Positions 1 to 6,299 of a stretch of DNA of 26,411 nucleotides are shown here, piece after piece. The translations under genes and the position numbers were made by a program. Every line of letters starts with the position of its first letter. The stretch's first letter is position 1. The notes under the pieces were generated by a model that did not search any database, had not been told where the DNA came from, and saw only the letters and a program-made list of their open reading frames with translations. The DNA is from Candidatus Falkowiibacteriota bacterium (GTDB taxonomy: Bacteria > Patescibacteriota > Patescibacteriia > JACRDY01), in NCBI GenBank assembly GCA_016218485.1, contig JACRDY010000024.1:1-26411 (forward strand), written 5' to 3'.

Positions 1-57
1 TAATCCAAAGACAAAAATCTTCTCTAACAGACGTTTCAACCGTGTGACAACTGACTA

Positions 58-84
58 AAAACAAAAAACCTCACCTTAAGTGAG
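58..84 (-). terminator. Intrinsic terminator of the 76-747 gene
   Basis: Read on the minus strand, a 5-bp stem CTCAC/GTGAG with loop TTAAG is followed by a run of T interrupted by one G. The TAA stop codon of the gene lies in the loop and stem, so coding sequence and terminator overlap. The short stem makes it modest in strength. Confidence 0.6.
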
Positions 85-747
85 CTGTCTTTGGTTTGGT
101 TGTGGCAGAGGGCGAAAAAGAGTTTCGTAATTCAAAGCTTCAAGACGACCTTCGCCAGTCAGATATTTTTCAATTGAAGCGGGAATTGGCTGTGCCTGGT
201 CGCTCGGCGTCACCTGAGGATTAAACCCCTCCGCGCTCGAAAAAGCCACTGCCTCATTGTGCCCGGTCGTGATTTCCAGGATCGGCTGATGGGTTATCTT
301 TTCCAGGTCTTTCTGTGATTCAAGGAAATGCGTTTTGGCTTCATCCCAATTGGTAAACTCACGCCGACTCGTGCCAATAAAAAATCCGTCTCGCTTGCTG
401 CCAAAGCCCGGGGTCGTCACCACGAAACGGCCATCAGCTCCACGGTCAATCCGCCAGCACGACTGACCAAACGACTTTTCCAGGGACGCGAACTCGAGCA
501 TTGTCCGAGTTGATTCTCTAGTTTGTACGACTGCCGCTTCGGCCGCTTCACGGGTCAGAAATATTTCGGTAGTCGTGCCAACCGTTTGGCCTCTTTTGGT
601 ATCTAGTAATCCGGGGAAAACAACCTCAAAACTACCGTCACGTTCAGTAATGGTATACAAACGGTTTCCCACTCCTCCAATTGCCGGTTTTTTACCTGCT
701 GGCTGATCGGGGGTCAATTCTCCTGGTTGTTCTAAATTTTTTTGCAT
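76..747 (-). CDS. Unknown protein with two internal repeats
   Basis: I do not recognise this 223-residue protein. It has two copies of a unit of about 43 residues, at roughly 31-72 and 98-141. Each reads as aromatic-x-I-x-R-x-D-G-x-F-x-V-x-x-P-G, then a K-R-containing turn, G-T-[ST], and a helix starting near EAA or DEA. The pattern suggests a small beta-rich domain closed by a helix and duplicated in tandem. No signal peptide, membrane segment or zinc motif is visible. The C-terminal 60 residues are low in pattern and may be disordered. The ATG at 745-747 lies 8 nt after a possible -10 (GATACT), so the message may be nearly leaderless. The gene stands alone on the minus strand behind the ribosomal operon, separated from it by 360 bases and a terminator. 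Confidence 0.75.
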   Translation of the reverse strand: MQKNLEQPGELTPDQPAGKKPAIGGVGNRLYTITERDGSFEVVFPGLLDTKRGQTVGTTTEIFLTREAAEAAVVQTRESTRTMLEFASLEKSFGQSCWRIDRGADGRFVVTTPGFGSKRDGFFIGTSRREFTNWDEAKTHFLESQKDLEKITHQPILEITTGHNEAVAFSSAEGFNPQVTPSDQAQPIPASIEKYLTGEGRLEALNYETLFRPLPQPNQRQLT

Positions 748-755
748 ATTTTAAT

Positions 756-785
756 AGTATCCTACCAAACAAATTACGTTTGGTA
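756..785 (-). promoter_or_regulatory. Possible promoter -10 with adjoining dyad (operator candidate)
   Basis: On the minus strand GATACT (756-761) sits 8 nt before the ATG. Directly upstream is a perfect dyad TACCAAAC-N7-GTTTGGTA (763-785), where the -10/-35 spacer and -35 should be. No good -35 is visible. A repressor or activator site is a reasonable reading; a chance hairpin is not excluded. Confidence 0.35.
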
Positions 786-800
786 AACCCGAACCTCCCA

Positions 801-830
801 TTGCCAGCCAGCACAGGCATCTGGTATACT
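801..830 (+). promoter_or_regulatory. Plus-strand sigma70-type promoter in a gene-free gap
   Basis: TTGCCA (801-806), an 18-nt spacer and TATACT (825-830) match five of six consensus bases in each box. No protein gene follows on the plus strand, which points to a non-coding transcript. Confidence 0.45.
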
Positions 831-836
831 CTCTCC

Positions 837-969
837 ACGCCTGATATGGGTTTATACCATACGAAATCGAGAGGCTTCAACCCCTCTACCGCCTCATCAC
901 CTACAGTAATGCGAACTACTACTTGACGAGTAGTCACAGCGTTCGGTGAGGCAACGGTCTCCTTTTTTT
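837..969 (+). ncRNA. Candidate small structured RNA
   Basis: The 748-1109 gap holds no credible protein gene. Downstream of the promoter at 801-830 the plus strand can fold into three elements: TATGG/CCATA (845-861), AGAGG/CCTCT (870-887), and a longer arm closed by GCCTCA/TGAGGC (891-896 with 947-952). That arm encloses CGAAC/GTTCG (912-916 with 941-945) and ACTACT/AGTAGT (918-923 with 929-934). A run of seven T (963-969) follows about 10 nt later. I see no match to 6S, SRP, tmRNA or RNase P RNA cores. The stems are short, so this is a candidate only. Confidence 0.3.
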
Positions 970-1059
970 AATCACAAATTTAAACAAATTTAGAACGAAT
1001 ATACACGAATACTAAAATTGGTTTTTATTCGTGCTTAATTCGTTTAGATTTGTGATTAC
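968..1059. repeat. A/T-rich imperfect inverted repeat, CGAAT word family
   Basis: Two arms of about 40 nt are near-complementary, beginning with AATCACAAAT on the left and ending with ATTTGTGATT on the right. Both contain CACGAAT or its complement. The same CGAAT words recur at 13304-13350 and 18302-18332. It lies just upstream of the terminator of the ribosomal operon. Confidence 0.7.
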
Positions 1060-1065
1060 TCTAAC

Positions 1066-1093
1066 AAAAAGACCCCCTACGCTGGGAGTCTTT
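1066..1093 (-). terminator. Intrinsic terminator after rpsI
   Basis: On the minus strand a 10-bp stem (AAAGACTCCC with GGGGGTCTTT, one G-T pair) has a 6-nt loop and runs into a T tract. It begins 17 nt after the rpsI stop codon and closes the ribosomal operon. Confidence 0.85.
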
Positions 1094-1109
1094 CCAAAAG
1101 ATAAAAGTA

Positions 1110-1583
1110 TTACCGCTTGGCCCACTGTGGCGCGCGACGGGCTTTCTTAAGACCCGGCTTTTTCCGTTCCTTTTCCCGTGAATCGCGGGTCAAGAGTTCC
1201 AGAGGTTTGAGCGCGCTGCGCAGATCTTTATCCACTTTCAGGAGCGCCCGAGCCACGCCGTGACGAATGGCCTCGGCCTGACCCACCGTACCGCCGCCGC
1301 TGACCCGCACGCTGACCGACATAGTCTGGCGGCCGACTACTTTGAGCGGCTGGAGCGCGGCAGCGATCAGTTTGTCCGTTTTCAGATACTCGGTGGCTGG
1401 CTTACCGTTGACCACGAACAGGCTTTTTTGGTTATCATACAGCCGAACGCGCGCGCTGGCGTTTTTGCGCCGGCCGACCGCTTCAGTATAGACACCGCTA
1501 AAAGGCGAAGTCACTGCCGCCGGAGTGGCAGTCTTGGCGTGAGGTGCAGCTTTCGGATGAGCCGTGGCTTTGGCGGGAGTCAT
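1110..1583 (-). CDS. rpsI: 30S ribosomal protein S9 (uS9)
   Basis: Small-subunit protein whose C-terminal tail reaches the P-site tRNA anticodon. The 157-residue product has the family core from about residue 30 (VYTEAVGRRKNASARV) and the typical end: LLTRDSREKERKKPG followed by a basic tail closing in WAKR, where most homologs have F-S-K-R. The first 28 residues are an Ala/Pro/Lys-rich extension beyond the usual start, likely disordered. The start ATG at 1583 lies 6 nt after the rplM stop codon, with no Shine-Dalgarno sequence, so translation is probably coupled. It is the last gene of the operon before the terminator at 1066-1093. Confidence 0.97.
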   Translation of the reverse strand: MTPAKATAHPKAAPHAKTATPAAVTSPFSGVYTEAVGRRKNASARVRLYDNQKSLFVVNGKPATEYLKTDKLIAAALQPLKVVGRQTMSVSVRVSGGGTVGQAEAIRHGVARALLKVDKDLRSALKPLELLTRDSREKERKKPGLKKARRAPQWAKR

Positions 1584-1589
1584 AGAATA

Positions 1590-1967
1590 TTAAACGAATT
1601 TAATGCGCAGCAGGCGCTTAGCGCGCAGCCGGTTATTCGGCAGCATGCTGTAGACAGTTTTGCGAAAAACTTCGCCGGGATTGCGCTCCCAGACCGAGCT
1701 GACACGGATTTCTTTCAAATTACCCGGGTAGCGGCTGTGACTGCGGTACAGCCGACTGTTGAGTTTGTTACCCGTCCAGCGCAGCTTATCAACATTTTTA
1801 ACTTCCACGCAGTCACCACAGTCAGTCTGGGGGCTGTAGTCCGCCTTATCTTTACCCATCAGAATTTTGGCCACGGTACTGGCCAGCCGTCCGACAGACT
1901 GCCCGGCGGCGTCCACGGTCTTGGTGGTTCTGGGCAGGTTATACTTGTGCTTGGTCTCTCTGTTCAT
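1590..1967 (-). CDS. rplM: 50S ribosomal protein L13 (uL13), short C-terminus
   Basis: Large-subunit assembly protein. Recognisable blocks are the start TKHKYNLPRTTKTVDA, then GQSVGRLAS near residue 22, and YRHS-like YRSHSRYPG followed by RNPGEVFRKTVYSMLP near the C-terminus. At 125 residues it is shorter than the usual 140-145 and stops soon after RAKRLLRIKFV, so the last stretch found in E. coli L13 is missing. The stop is clean and the next gene follows in 6 nt, so I read this as a lineage trait and not a frameshift. It is placed between rplQ and rpsI, as in many Gram-positive operons. Confidence 0.96.
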   Translation of the reverse strand: MNRETKHKYNLPRTTKTVDAAGQSVGRLASTVAKILMGKDKADYSPQTDCGDCVEVKNVDKLRWTGNKLNSRLYRSHSRYPGNLKEIRVSSVWERNPGEVFRKTVYSMLPNNRLRAKRLLRIKFV

Positions 1968-1976
1968 AATAAAAAT

Positions 1977-2327
1977 TTAAACCAGCTCCAGCTGCACCAT
2001 GGCGGCGTGGTCGCCCAGACGCGGACCGAGCTTAGTCATACGGGTGTAGCCGCCGTGTCGTTCTTTGTAGCGCGGAGCGATATCTTCCATCAGCTTTTTA
2101 ACGGCGCCATCGGTATAAAAATACTTCTTTAGTTCACGGCTGGTCCGCCGATCGCCTTTTTTGGCGAGCGTAATATACCGCTCCACAATGGAGCGCACGA
2201 CTTTGGCTTTGGCGTCCGTAGTCTTAATCTTTTCGTATAATACAAAATTGGTGGCCATGCCGCGCAAGAGCGCGCTGCGACTGGCAGTGGTGCGATCAAG
2301 CGTCTTTTTATTCTTCAAATGTCGCAT
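1977..2327 (-). CDS. rplQ: 50S ribosomal protein L17 (bL17)
   Basis: L17 lies near the polypeptide exit tunnel. I choose the ATG at 2327, giving 116 residues that start MRHLKNKKTLDRTTASR, the family N-terminus. A longer open frame upstream overlaps rpoA by more than 100 bases and its translation is unlike L17, so it is rejected. Family features include the second block LLRGMATNF and the end LGPRLGDHAAMVQLELV. The start lies 7 nt after the rpoA stop codon. No Shine-Dalgarno is visible, so coupling to rpoA translation is likely. Confidence 0.97.
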   Translation of the reverse strand: MRHLKNKKTLDRTTASRSALLRGMATNFVLYEKIKTTDAKAKVVRSIVERYITLAKKGDRRTSRELKKYFYTDGAVKKLMEDIAPRYKERHGGYTRMTKLGPRLGDHAAMVQLELV

Positions 2328-2334
2328 AGGATAA

Positions 2335-3081
2335 TTACGCTTCGCTCGGCTCAACCGGCGCGACGGCTGCGGCGTCAGCGGTGGATTGACCCGCGGTTTC
2401 ACCTTTGAGCGTCTTGAAGTGATCCAGCATGATATCCACGGCTTGGGCAAAAGCGTCTTCCGGGCTCACCGTCCCGTCAGTCTCAATGTAAATAATCAGC
2501 TTGTCATAGTCGGTAATCTGTCCCACGCGGGTATTCTCTACTTTGTAGCCGACGTTGACCACGGGGGTAAAGATGGAATCCACCGCGATTTCGCCGACGC
2601 TAAGCTGACTCTTGTCCTGGTGCTCGGTCGGCACATAGCCGCGGCCAGTGGCCAACGTCACTGCCATGTTCAATACGGCTTTTTTGTCCGTCAGGTGGGC
2701 AATGACCAGTTCCGGATTGGCGATCTCCACGTCCGCGTTCTTATCAAAGTCAGCCGCGGTCAGCGTGCCCTCGCCCTTGGCGTTGAGTATCAGCTTGACC
2801 GGCTGTTCGCCGTGCAGCGTGACCCGCAAACGCTTGAGATTCAAAATTAACTCCACAATATCTTCTTGCAATCCGTCCAAGGTGGAAAATTCGTGCTCCA
2901 CGCCTTCAATCTTGACCGTGGTCACGGCCGCGCCAGGCAAGGATGACAAGAGCACCCGGCGCAACGCGTTCCCGAGCGTGGTGCCATAGCCATAGTAGCA
3001 GGGTTCAATAACGACCGCTTTCTGATTCTTGTCCTCACCCTTTTGCCATTCAATTTTAGAGGGCAGCAGTAAATTTTCCAT
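2335..3081 (-). CDS. rpoA: RNA polymerase alpha subunit, N-terminal domain only
   Basis: Alpha dimerises and nucleates assembly of RNA polymerase. The 248-residue protein contains the dimerisation domain, with GYGTTLGNALRRVLLSSLPG near residues 31-50, the HEFSTLDGLQEDI block near 63-76, and the later VDSIFTPVVNVGYKVENTR. It ends in a helix (VDIMLDHFKTL) and a short Ala/Glu tail. The C-terminal DNA-binding domain, present at about 250-329 in E. coli, is absent. It therefore cannot make the classical contacts with UP elements or activators. The gene keeps the conserved order rpsK-rpsD-rpoA-rplQ and starts 36 nt after rpsD. Confidence 0.97.
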   Translation of the reverse strand: MENLLLPSKIEWQKGEDKNQKAVVIEPCYYGYGTTLGNALRRVLLSSLPGAAVTTVKIEGVEHEFSTLDGLQEDIVELILNLKRLRVTLHGEQPVKLILNAKGEGTLTAADFDKNADVEIANPELVIAHLTDKKAVLNMAVTLATGRGYVPTEHQDKSQLSVGEIAVDSIFTPVVNVGYKVENTRVGQITDYDKLIIYIETDGTVSPEDAFAQAVDIMLDHFKTLKGETAGQSTADAAAVAPVEPSEA

Positions 3082-3117
3082 ACAATATTGATTAAAAAAT
3101 AAAAAAGAGACAATAGT

Positions 3118-3729
3118 TTATTTAGAGTAAAATTCAATAATGGTTTTGATATCAAACAACAGCTGGGTTTCTTTGAGCGCCGGCCGATCCAGCACTTTAC
3201 CCTGCAGCGCGCTTGAGTCCATGGACAGCCAGGACGGCGCCTGTACGGTCTTGAGCCGCTCATTAACCGTGGCAAAGGCTGCTGACCGGCGCGCTCGCTG
3301 GCGCAACCCCACCACATCGCCCGGCCGCAGCTGGTATGACGGCACGTCCACCCGAGTATCATTAACGGTAAACAGCCCGTGGCTGGCAAACTGCCGCGCT
3401 TGCGCCCGCGTCATGGCAAAACCAAGCCGGTAAATGACATTATCCAGACGCAGCTCCAGCTGGCGCATCAAGTTTTCGCTAGCGTCGCCGCTCTGGCGGA
3501 TCGCTTCAACGTAATACTTGTTGAACTGGCGCTCCATAATACCATAGATCGCTTTAGCCATCTGTTTCTGGGCTAGCTGCTCGCCATAGCCGGTCAGCTT
3601 GTTGCGCCCCTTCACGCCATGCACGCCCGGAGGATAATTCCGTTTGAGCATCGGACAATTGGCGGAATCACAAATTTTTACGCCCAACCGGCGGCATTTC
3701 TTGTGTTTTGGACCTAAGTATCTTCCCAT
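3118..3729 (-). CDS. rpsD: 30S ribosomal protein S4 (uS4)
   Basis: S4 starts 30S assembly by binding the 16S 5' domain. The 203-residue product begins MGRYLGPKHKKCRRLGVKIC and continues to NYPPGVHG, then the S4 RNA-binding domain around residues 90-155 (RLDNVIYRLGFAMTRAQARQ). The N-terminus carries C12, C20 and C25, plus H9, spaced H-x2-C-x7-C-x4-C. This looks like the zinc-binding form of S4, with a histidine possibly serving as fourth ligand; that role is inferred. The 48 nt between rpsK and this gene consist of repeated GCTATT words. Confidence 0.97.
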   Translation of the reverse strand: MGRYLGPKHKKCRRLGVKICDSANCPMLKRNYPPGVHGVKGRNKLTGYGEQLAQKQMAKAIYGIMERQFNKYYVEAIRQSGDASENLMRQLELRLDNVIYRLGFAMTRAQARQFASHGLFTVNDTRVDVPSYQLRPGDVVGLRQRARRSAAFATVNERLKTVQAPSWLSMDSSALQGKVLDRPALKETQLLFDIKTIIEFYSK

Positions 3730-3777
3730 AATAATTGCTATTAGCTATTTACTATTCGCTATTGGCTATTGGCTATT
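3730..3777. repeat. Short-word repeat spacer, GCTATT family
   Basis: The rpsK-rpsD spacer is built almost entirely from variants of GCTATT: TTGCTATT, AGCTATT, TACTATT, CGCTATT, TGGCTATT, TGGCTATT. It is not palindromic by itself and sits inside the operon, so it need not terminate transcription. Confidence 0.8.
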
Positions 3778-4245
3778 TTAAACTCGGCGCGGTTTCTTGG
3801 GCCGGCAGCCGTTGTGCGGAATCGGGGTAACATCTTTAATCGTCAAAACTTGCAAACCGTTGGCGTTCATGGCGCGCACGGCAGACTCGCGGCCGGCGCC
3901 AACACCCTTGATGAAGACATTGACCTCTTTCAGTCCATATTCAGCCACTTTCTCCGCCGCGGCTTTGACAATGACGGAGGCGGCGTAGGGAGTGGATTTC
4001 TTCGGCCCTTTAAAACCGCACTGCCCGGCCGAGCTCCAGGCCAGGACGTTACCGTTCTGGTCAGTAAAGGTGACAATAGTATTATTGTAGCTGGCATGAA
4101 CATAGGCCCGACCCAGGGACACCACGCGGCGCGCTTTTTTCTTGACATTTTTTTTCGCCGGCGCAGCCACCACAGCCTCTCCTGCCGCGGCCACGGGCGC
4201 CTCGGTGGCTACTGGTTCTGCTGAATTTTTCATTTCATCTGGCAT
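3778..4245 (-). CDS. rpsK: 30S ribosomal protein S11 (uS11)
   Basis: S11 belongs to the 30S platform near the E site and the Shine-Dalgarno helix. The conserved part begins near residue 39 (RRVVSLGRAYVHASYNNTIV) and includes AWSSAGQCGFKG, VFIKGVGAGRESAVRA and the end TPIPHNGCRPKKPRRV. Before it is an Ala/Val/Lys-rich extension of about 38 residues, resembling the one on S9 in this window. The start could be the ATG at 4245 or the next in-frame ATG four codons later; neither has a clear Shine-Dalgarno. The 49-nt gap to rpsM holds an AGTAACTGGTAAT repeat. Confidence 0.96.
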   Translation of the reverse strand: MPDEMKNSAEPVATEAPVAAAGEAVVAAPAKKNVKKKARRVVSLGRAYVHASYNNTIVTFTDQNGNVLAWSSAGQCGFKGPKKSTPYAASVIVKAAAEKVAEYGLKEVNVFIKGVGAGRESAVRAMNANGLQVLTIKDVTPIPHNGCRPKKPRRV

Positions 4246-4258
4246 AAGGTTAAATAAC

Positions 4259-4293
4259 GGGTAAGGAGTAACTGGTAATTAGTAACTGGTAAT
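4259..4293. repeat. Tandem word repeat, AGTAACTGGTAAT
   Basis: The spacer between rpsM and rpsK contains AGTAACTGGTAAT twice in direct tandem, separated by T and preceded by a partial GGTAAGG. It is another short-word spacer unlike the ones on either side. Confidence 0.8.
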
Positions 4294-4294
4294 A

Positions 4295-4687
4295 TTAAGT
4301 CTTCTGTGCCACTGGTTTCTTACCGCTGCCCATGGTCTTGCGGACGTTGCCGCGCACCGTGCGGTTGTTGGTCTTGGTCCGCTGTCCGCGCACCGGCAAA
4401 CGGCGCATGTGGCGCACGCCGCGGTAACTGTTGATTTCCTTCAGGCGCTTGATATTGGACAGGACATCGCGGCGCAGGTCGCCCTCCACGCGGTATTCTT
4501 TTTCCACCACGGTCCGGATTTTGTTAACGTCATCCTCTTTCAGATCTTTGACGCGGATATCCGGACTGACGTGCGTCTTCGCCAAAATTTTGTTCGCTTG
4601 CGTCAGCCCAATACCGAAAATACCGGTCAGCGCCGACTCCACTCGTTTGTTGTTGGCGAGAATGACTCCCGCGATACGTACCGCCAT
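4295..4687 (-). CDS. rpsM: 30S ribosomal protein S13 (uS13)
   Basis: S13 sits in the 30S head and makes the B1 bridges to the large subunit. At 130 residues it is slightly longer than most homologs. It opens with MAVRIAGVILANNKRVESAL, has the helix-two-turn-helix GIFGIGLTQANKIL near 23-36, and ends with the conserved RHMRRLPVRGQRTKTNNRT followed by a basic tail with KKPVAQK. The start ATG at 4687 is preceded on the coding strand by a GTTGAAA word repeat and lacks a Shine-Dalgarno. Confidence 0.97.
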   Translation of the reverse strand: MAVRIAGVILANNKRVESALTGIFGIGLTQANKILAKTHVSPDIRVKDLKEDDVNKIRTVVEKEYRVEGDLRRDVLSNIKRLKEINSYRGVRHMRRLPVRGQRTKTNNRTVRGNVRKTMGSGKKPVAQKT

Positions 4688-4690
4688 AGA

Positions 4691-4725
4691 TAAGTTGAAA
4701 GTTGAAAGTTCCTAGTTGAAAGTTA
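4691..4725. repeat. Direct word repeat, GTTGAAA family
   Basis: AGTTGAAAGTTGAAAGTTCC and AGTTGAAAGTTAAT lie between rpmJ and rpsM. The word is the one used in the long palindromes at 8167-8246, 11676-11732 and 15982-16038, but here no inverted arm is present. Confidence 0.75.
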
Positions 4726-4734
4726 ATCTCGTAG

Positions 4735-4848
4735 TTAGCCCTGGCGCTGTTTATGGCGCGGGGTTGAACAAATAATCATCACCCGACCTTTGCGGCGGAT
4801 GACTTTACAATTCTTACAACGTGGTTTGACTGAAGAAGCAACCTTCAT
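4735..4848 (-). CDS. rpmJ: 50S ribosomal protein L36 (bL36), zinc form
   Basis: This is a 37-residue gene with stop TAA at 4735-4737. The product begins MKVASSVKPRCKNCKVIRRK and continues to the end with ICSTPRHKQRQG. The zinc ligands of the family are all present: C11, C14, C27 and H32. L36 stabilises the 23S rRNA near the GTPase-centre side of the large subunit. It lies 6 nt after infA and 47 nt before rpsM, the usual infA-rpmJ-rpsM order. Confidence 0.97.
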   Translation of the reverse strand: MKVASSVKPRCKNCKVIRRKGRVMIICSTPRHKQRQG

Positions 4849-4854
4849 AGGAGA

Positions 4855-5073
4855 TTAAAAACGATAGGTAATACGTCCTTTGGACAAATCATAGGGGGTC
4901 AGCTCCACCCTGACCAGGTCGCCGGGCACCAGGTGAATCTTATTCATCCGCATCCGGCCTGACAAATGAGCTAAAATCTCATGACCGCTCTCCAGCTTGA
5001 CCCGGAAAGTGGCATTCGGCAGCAGCTCCGCTACCTCCCCTTTCATCTCAATAAAATCTTTTTTACTCGTCAT
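4855..5073 (-). CDS. infA: Translation initiation factor IF-1
   Basis: IF-1 blocks the ribosomal A site during initiation and helps IF-2 and IF-3. The 72-residue length is exactly that of the family, with the single OB fold: EMKGEVAELLPNATFRVKLE, then LAHLSGRMRMNKIHLVPGD, and the closing ELTPYDLSKGRITYRF. It is the first gene of the minus-strand ribosomal operon. A promoter with good boxes lies only 15 nt upstream of the ATG, so the leader is about 8-10 nt and has no Shine-Dalgarno. Confidence 0.97.
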   Translation of the reverse strand: MTSKKDFIEMKGEVAELLPNATFRVKLESGHEILAHLSGRMRMNKIHLVPGDLVRVELTPYDLSKGRITYRF

Positions 5074-5088
5074 TTTTTGGTTGACAAT

Positions 5089-5116
5089 AGTATAGACAAC
5101 TGACAGAAAAAGTCAA
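5089..5116 (-). promoter_or_regulatory. Promoter of the infA-rpsI operon
   Basis: On the minus strand TTGACT (5111-5116), a 16-nt spacer and TATACT (5089-5094) precede infA. With transcription starting about 7 nt later the 5' leader would be under 10 nt. Confidence 0.7.
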
Positions 5117-5260
5117 GCAGCCATAAAGCCTTTGGCAATATCCCAGCTATTCGCTCCACTGCCAAGTGTTTTTTATTTAAATTTGAGAGAATTCAACAAA
5201 AATTTTACTGTGACAAGATTATAGAAAATTATCTCTGACAAGTCAATACCTGCCCCCCTA

Positions 5261-5289
5261 TTGACATTTATATTCAAATATAGTACTCT
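5261..5289 (+). promoter_or_regulatory. Promoter of the 5449 gene
   Basis: TTGACA (5261-5266) is a perfect -35. After a 17-nt spacer comes TACTCT (5284-5289), a weak -10. Transcription would start near 5295, about 150 nt before the start codon, where the first leader hairpin begins. The rest of the 375-base gap between infA and this gene holds only this promoter, the infA promoter and the leader. Confidence 0.5.
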
Positions 5290-5294
5290 AAAAT

Positions 5295-5440
5295 ATCCGA
5301 CAAATTCCTAAAAATAAAGAGTTTTTAGTCGGATTAACCCAAACAAGACGGGGGCGAAGATAATACCGTCTAGGTGTACTGTCGCTGACAGGCACCGATC
5401 TTCCCCGGTTGACGGCGCTGCCGCTCAACCATTAAGGGGG
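5295..5440 (+). promoter_or_regulatory. Long folded 5' leader (riboswitch-like candidate)
   Basis: Four hairpins can be traced by eye. H1: ATCCGA/TCGGAT with inner CTAAAAA/TTTTTAG (5295-5334). H2: AGACGG/CCGTCT (5346-5351 with 5366-5371). H3: GGTG-CTGTC/GACAG-CACC (5373-5396) with triloop GCT. H4: GGTTGACGGC/GCCGTCAACC apart from one bulged C (5407-5430), also with triloop GCT. The H2 loop (5352-5361) can pair with 5398-5406, which would make a pseudoknot or a competing fold. The Shine-Dalgarno AAGGGGG (5434-5440) follows H4 directly, so leader folding could control access to it. I do not recognise a known riboswitch core. Confidence 0.45.
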
Positions 5441-5448
5441 ATACGAAA

Positions 5449-6243
5449 ATGGCAGGGTGGCCGAGCATCAGTATTCGAGCAAAGAATGGAGTGGTCGCAA
5501 TCAGTATGTCGCTAGGCCCGGGCATACTTCGCCTCGTGGCGAGCACCGTACCTTCATCACTCCAGCGCCAGACAGAGGCGAACGTGCTCCATCTCTACCC
5601 GTTGCCCAACACAACGGGAGTGATCCTGGTACGCGCCTACTCAACCAGCGCTCACGGAGAGGGGAACGAAAACGGGCTGCATCTCCTCGTCGTCGAAACC
5701 GACACCAAGGGTCTGGTCAGGATCGACCAGGAGAAACCTTGGCTACCGCCCGACGCAACGCGACAAGGTGCGATTGATCGATACTGCTACATGGAAATGC
5801 GGATCAACGGCGTGGTCTACACCAACAATGCCGACCGCGGAAAAGACACGCCGAACCGCCGCTTCGTCGCTGACGCTGATCTCCTCCTCCGATGGTGGAA
5901 TGCCGAGGCGACAGACGAAGAGGTCATCAACGCCGCCGACCCGGTCAGCTACAACGCCATTCTCGCTGAAGCGCGAGAACAACTGCGCCGGAGTGAAGAG
6001 ACGCTGGAGCACATGACCGAGGAGTTCACGGACAAAAAGGCAGAGATGCATGCGCTCCAGCAGCGCCTCATGAATCTCATCATGACCGTGAACGATCTCC
6101 AGCCGCCGACGTTGCAGAATTGGCTGCGGCATCCGCTGGCCAATCTACGCGCGCTCTGGAGATTCCATCGCGCCATTGGTCCCTGCCTTAACGGCATGAA
6201 TCGCCTGGCAGGGCACCCGACCCAGACCCACCCCACCCGATAA
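5449..6243 (+). CDS. Unknown protein with coiled-coil segment
   Basis: I do not recognise this 264-residue protein. The first 110 residues look beta-rich, with alternating hydrophobics (VVAISMSLGPGILRLVAS, LHLLVVETDTKGLVRID). A central part contains YCYMEMRINGVVYTNN. Residues about 168-210 form a likely coiled coil (LAEAREQLRRSEETLEHM and on). The C-terminal 50 residues are basic and contain LRHPLANLRALWRFHRAIG. No signal peptide is visible. The ATG at 5449 is set by AAGGGGG 8 nt upstream. The gene has its own promoter, folded leader and a strong terminator, and its GC-rich codons differ from those of nearby minus-strand genes. It is one of three such plus-strand units in the window. Confidence 0.8.
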   Translation: MAGWPSISIRAKNGVVAISMSLGPGILRLVASTVPSSLQRQTEANVLHLYPLPNTTGVILVRAYSTSAHGEGNENGLHLLVVETDTKGLVRIDQEKPWLPPDATRQGAIDRYCYMEMRINGVVYTNNADRGKDTPNRRFVADADLLLRWWNAEATDEEVINAADPVSYNAILAEAREQLRRSEETLEHMTEEFTDKKAEMHALQQRLMNLIMTVNDLQPPTLQNWLRHPLANLRALWRFHRAIGPCLNGMNRLAGHPTQTHPTR

Positions 6244-6251
6244 GTCACGAG

Positions 6252-6286
6252 ACCCCGCGGCCATGGCCGCGGGGTTCCCTATTTTT
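6252..6286 (+). terminator. Intrinsic terminator, perfect palindrome
   Basis: Positions 6252-6275 form a perfect 24-nt palindrome (ACCCCGCGGCCA and its complement), followed by a T run at 6282-6286. It begins 8 nt after the stop codon of the 5449 gene. Confidence 0.9.
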
Positions 6287-6299
6287 CAAAGGATTTTTT

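Noticed and set aside
692..937. 81-codon minus-strand frame in the gap before the ribosomal operon
   Set aside because: No Shine-Dalgarno or family pattern, it overlaps the 76-747 gene, and the stretch fits a structured RNA better.
1260..2132. 290-codon plus-strand open frame
   Set aside because: It is antisense to rpsI, rplM and rplQ, which have unmistakable protein families; its translation matches nothing known.
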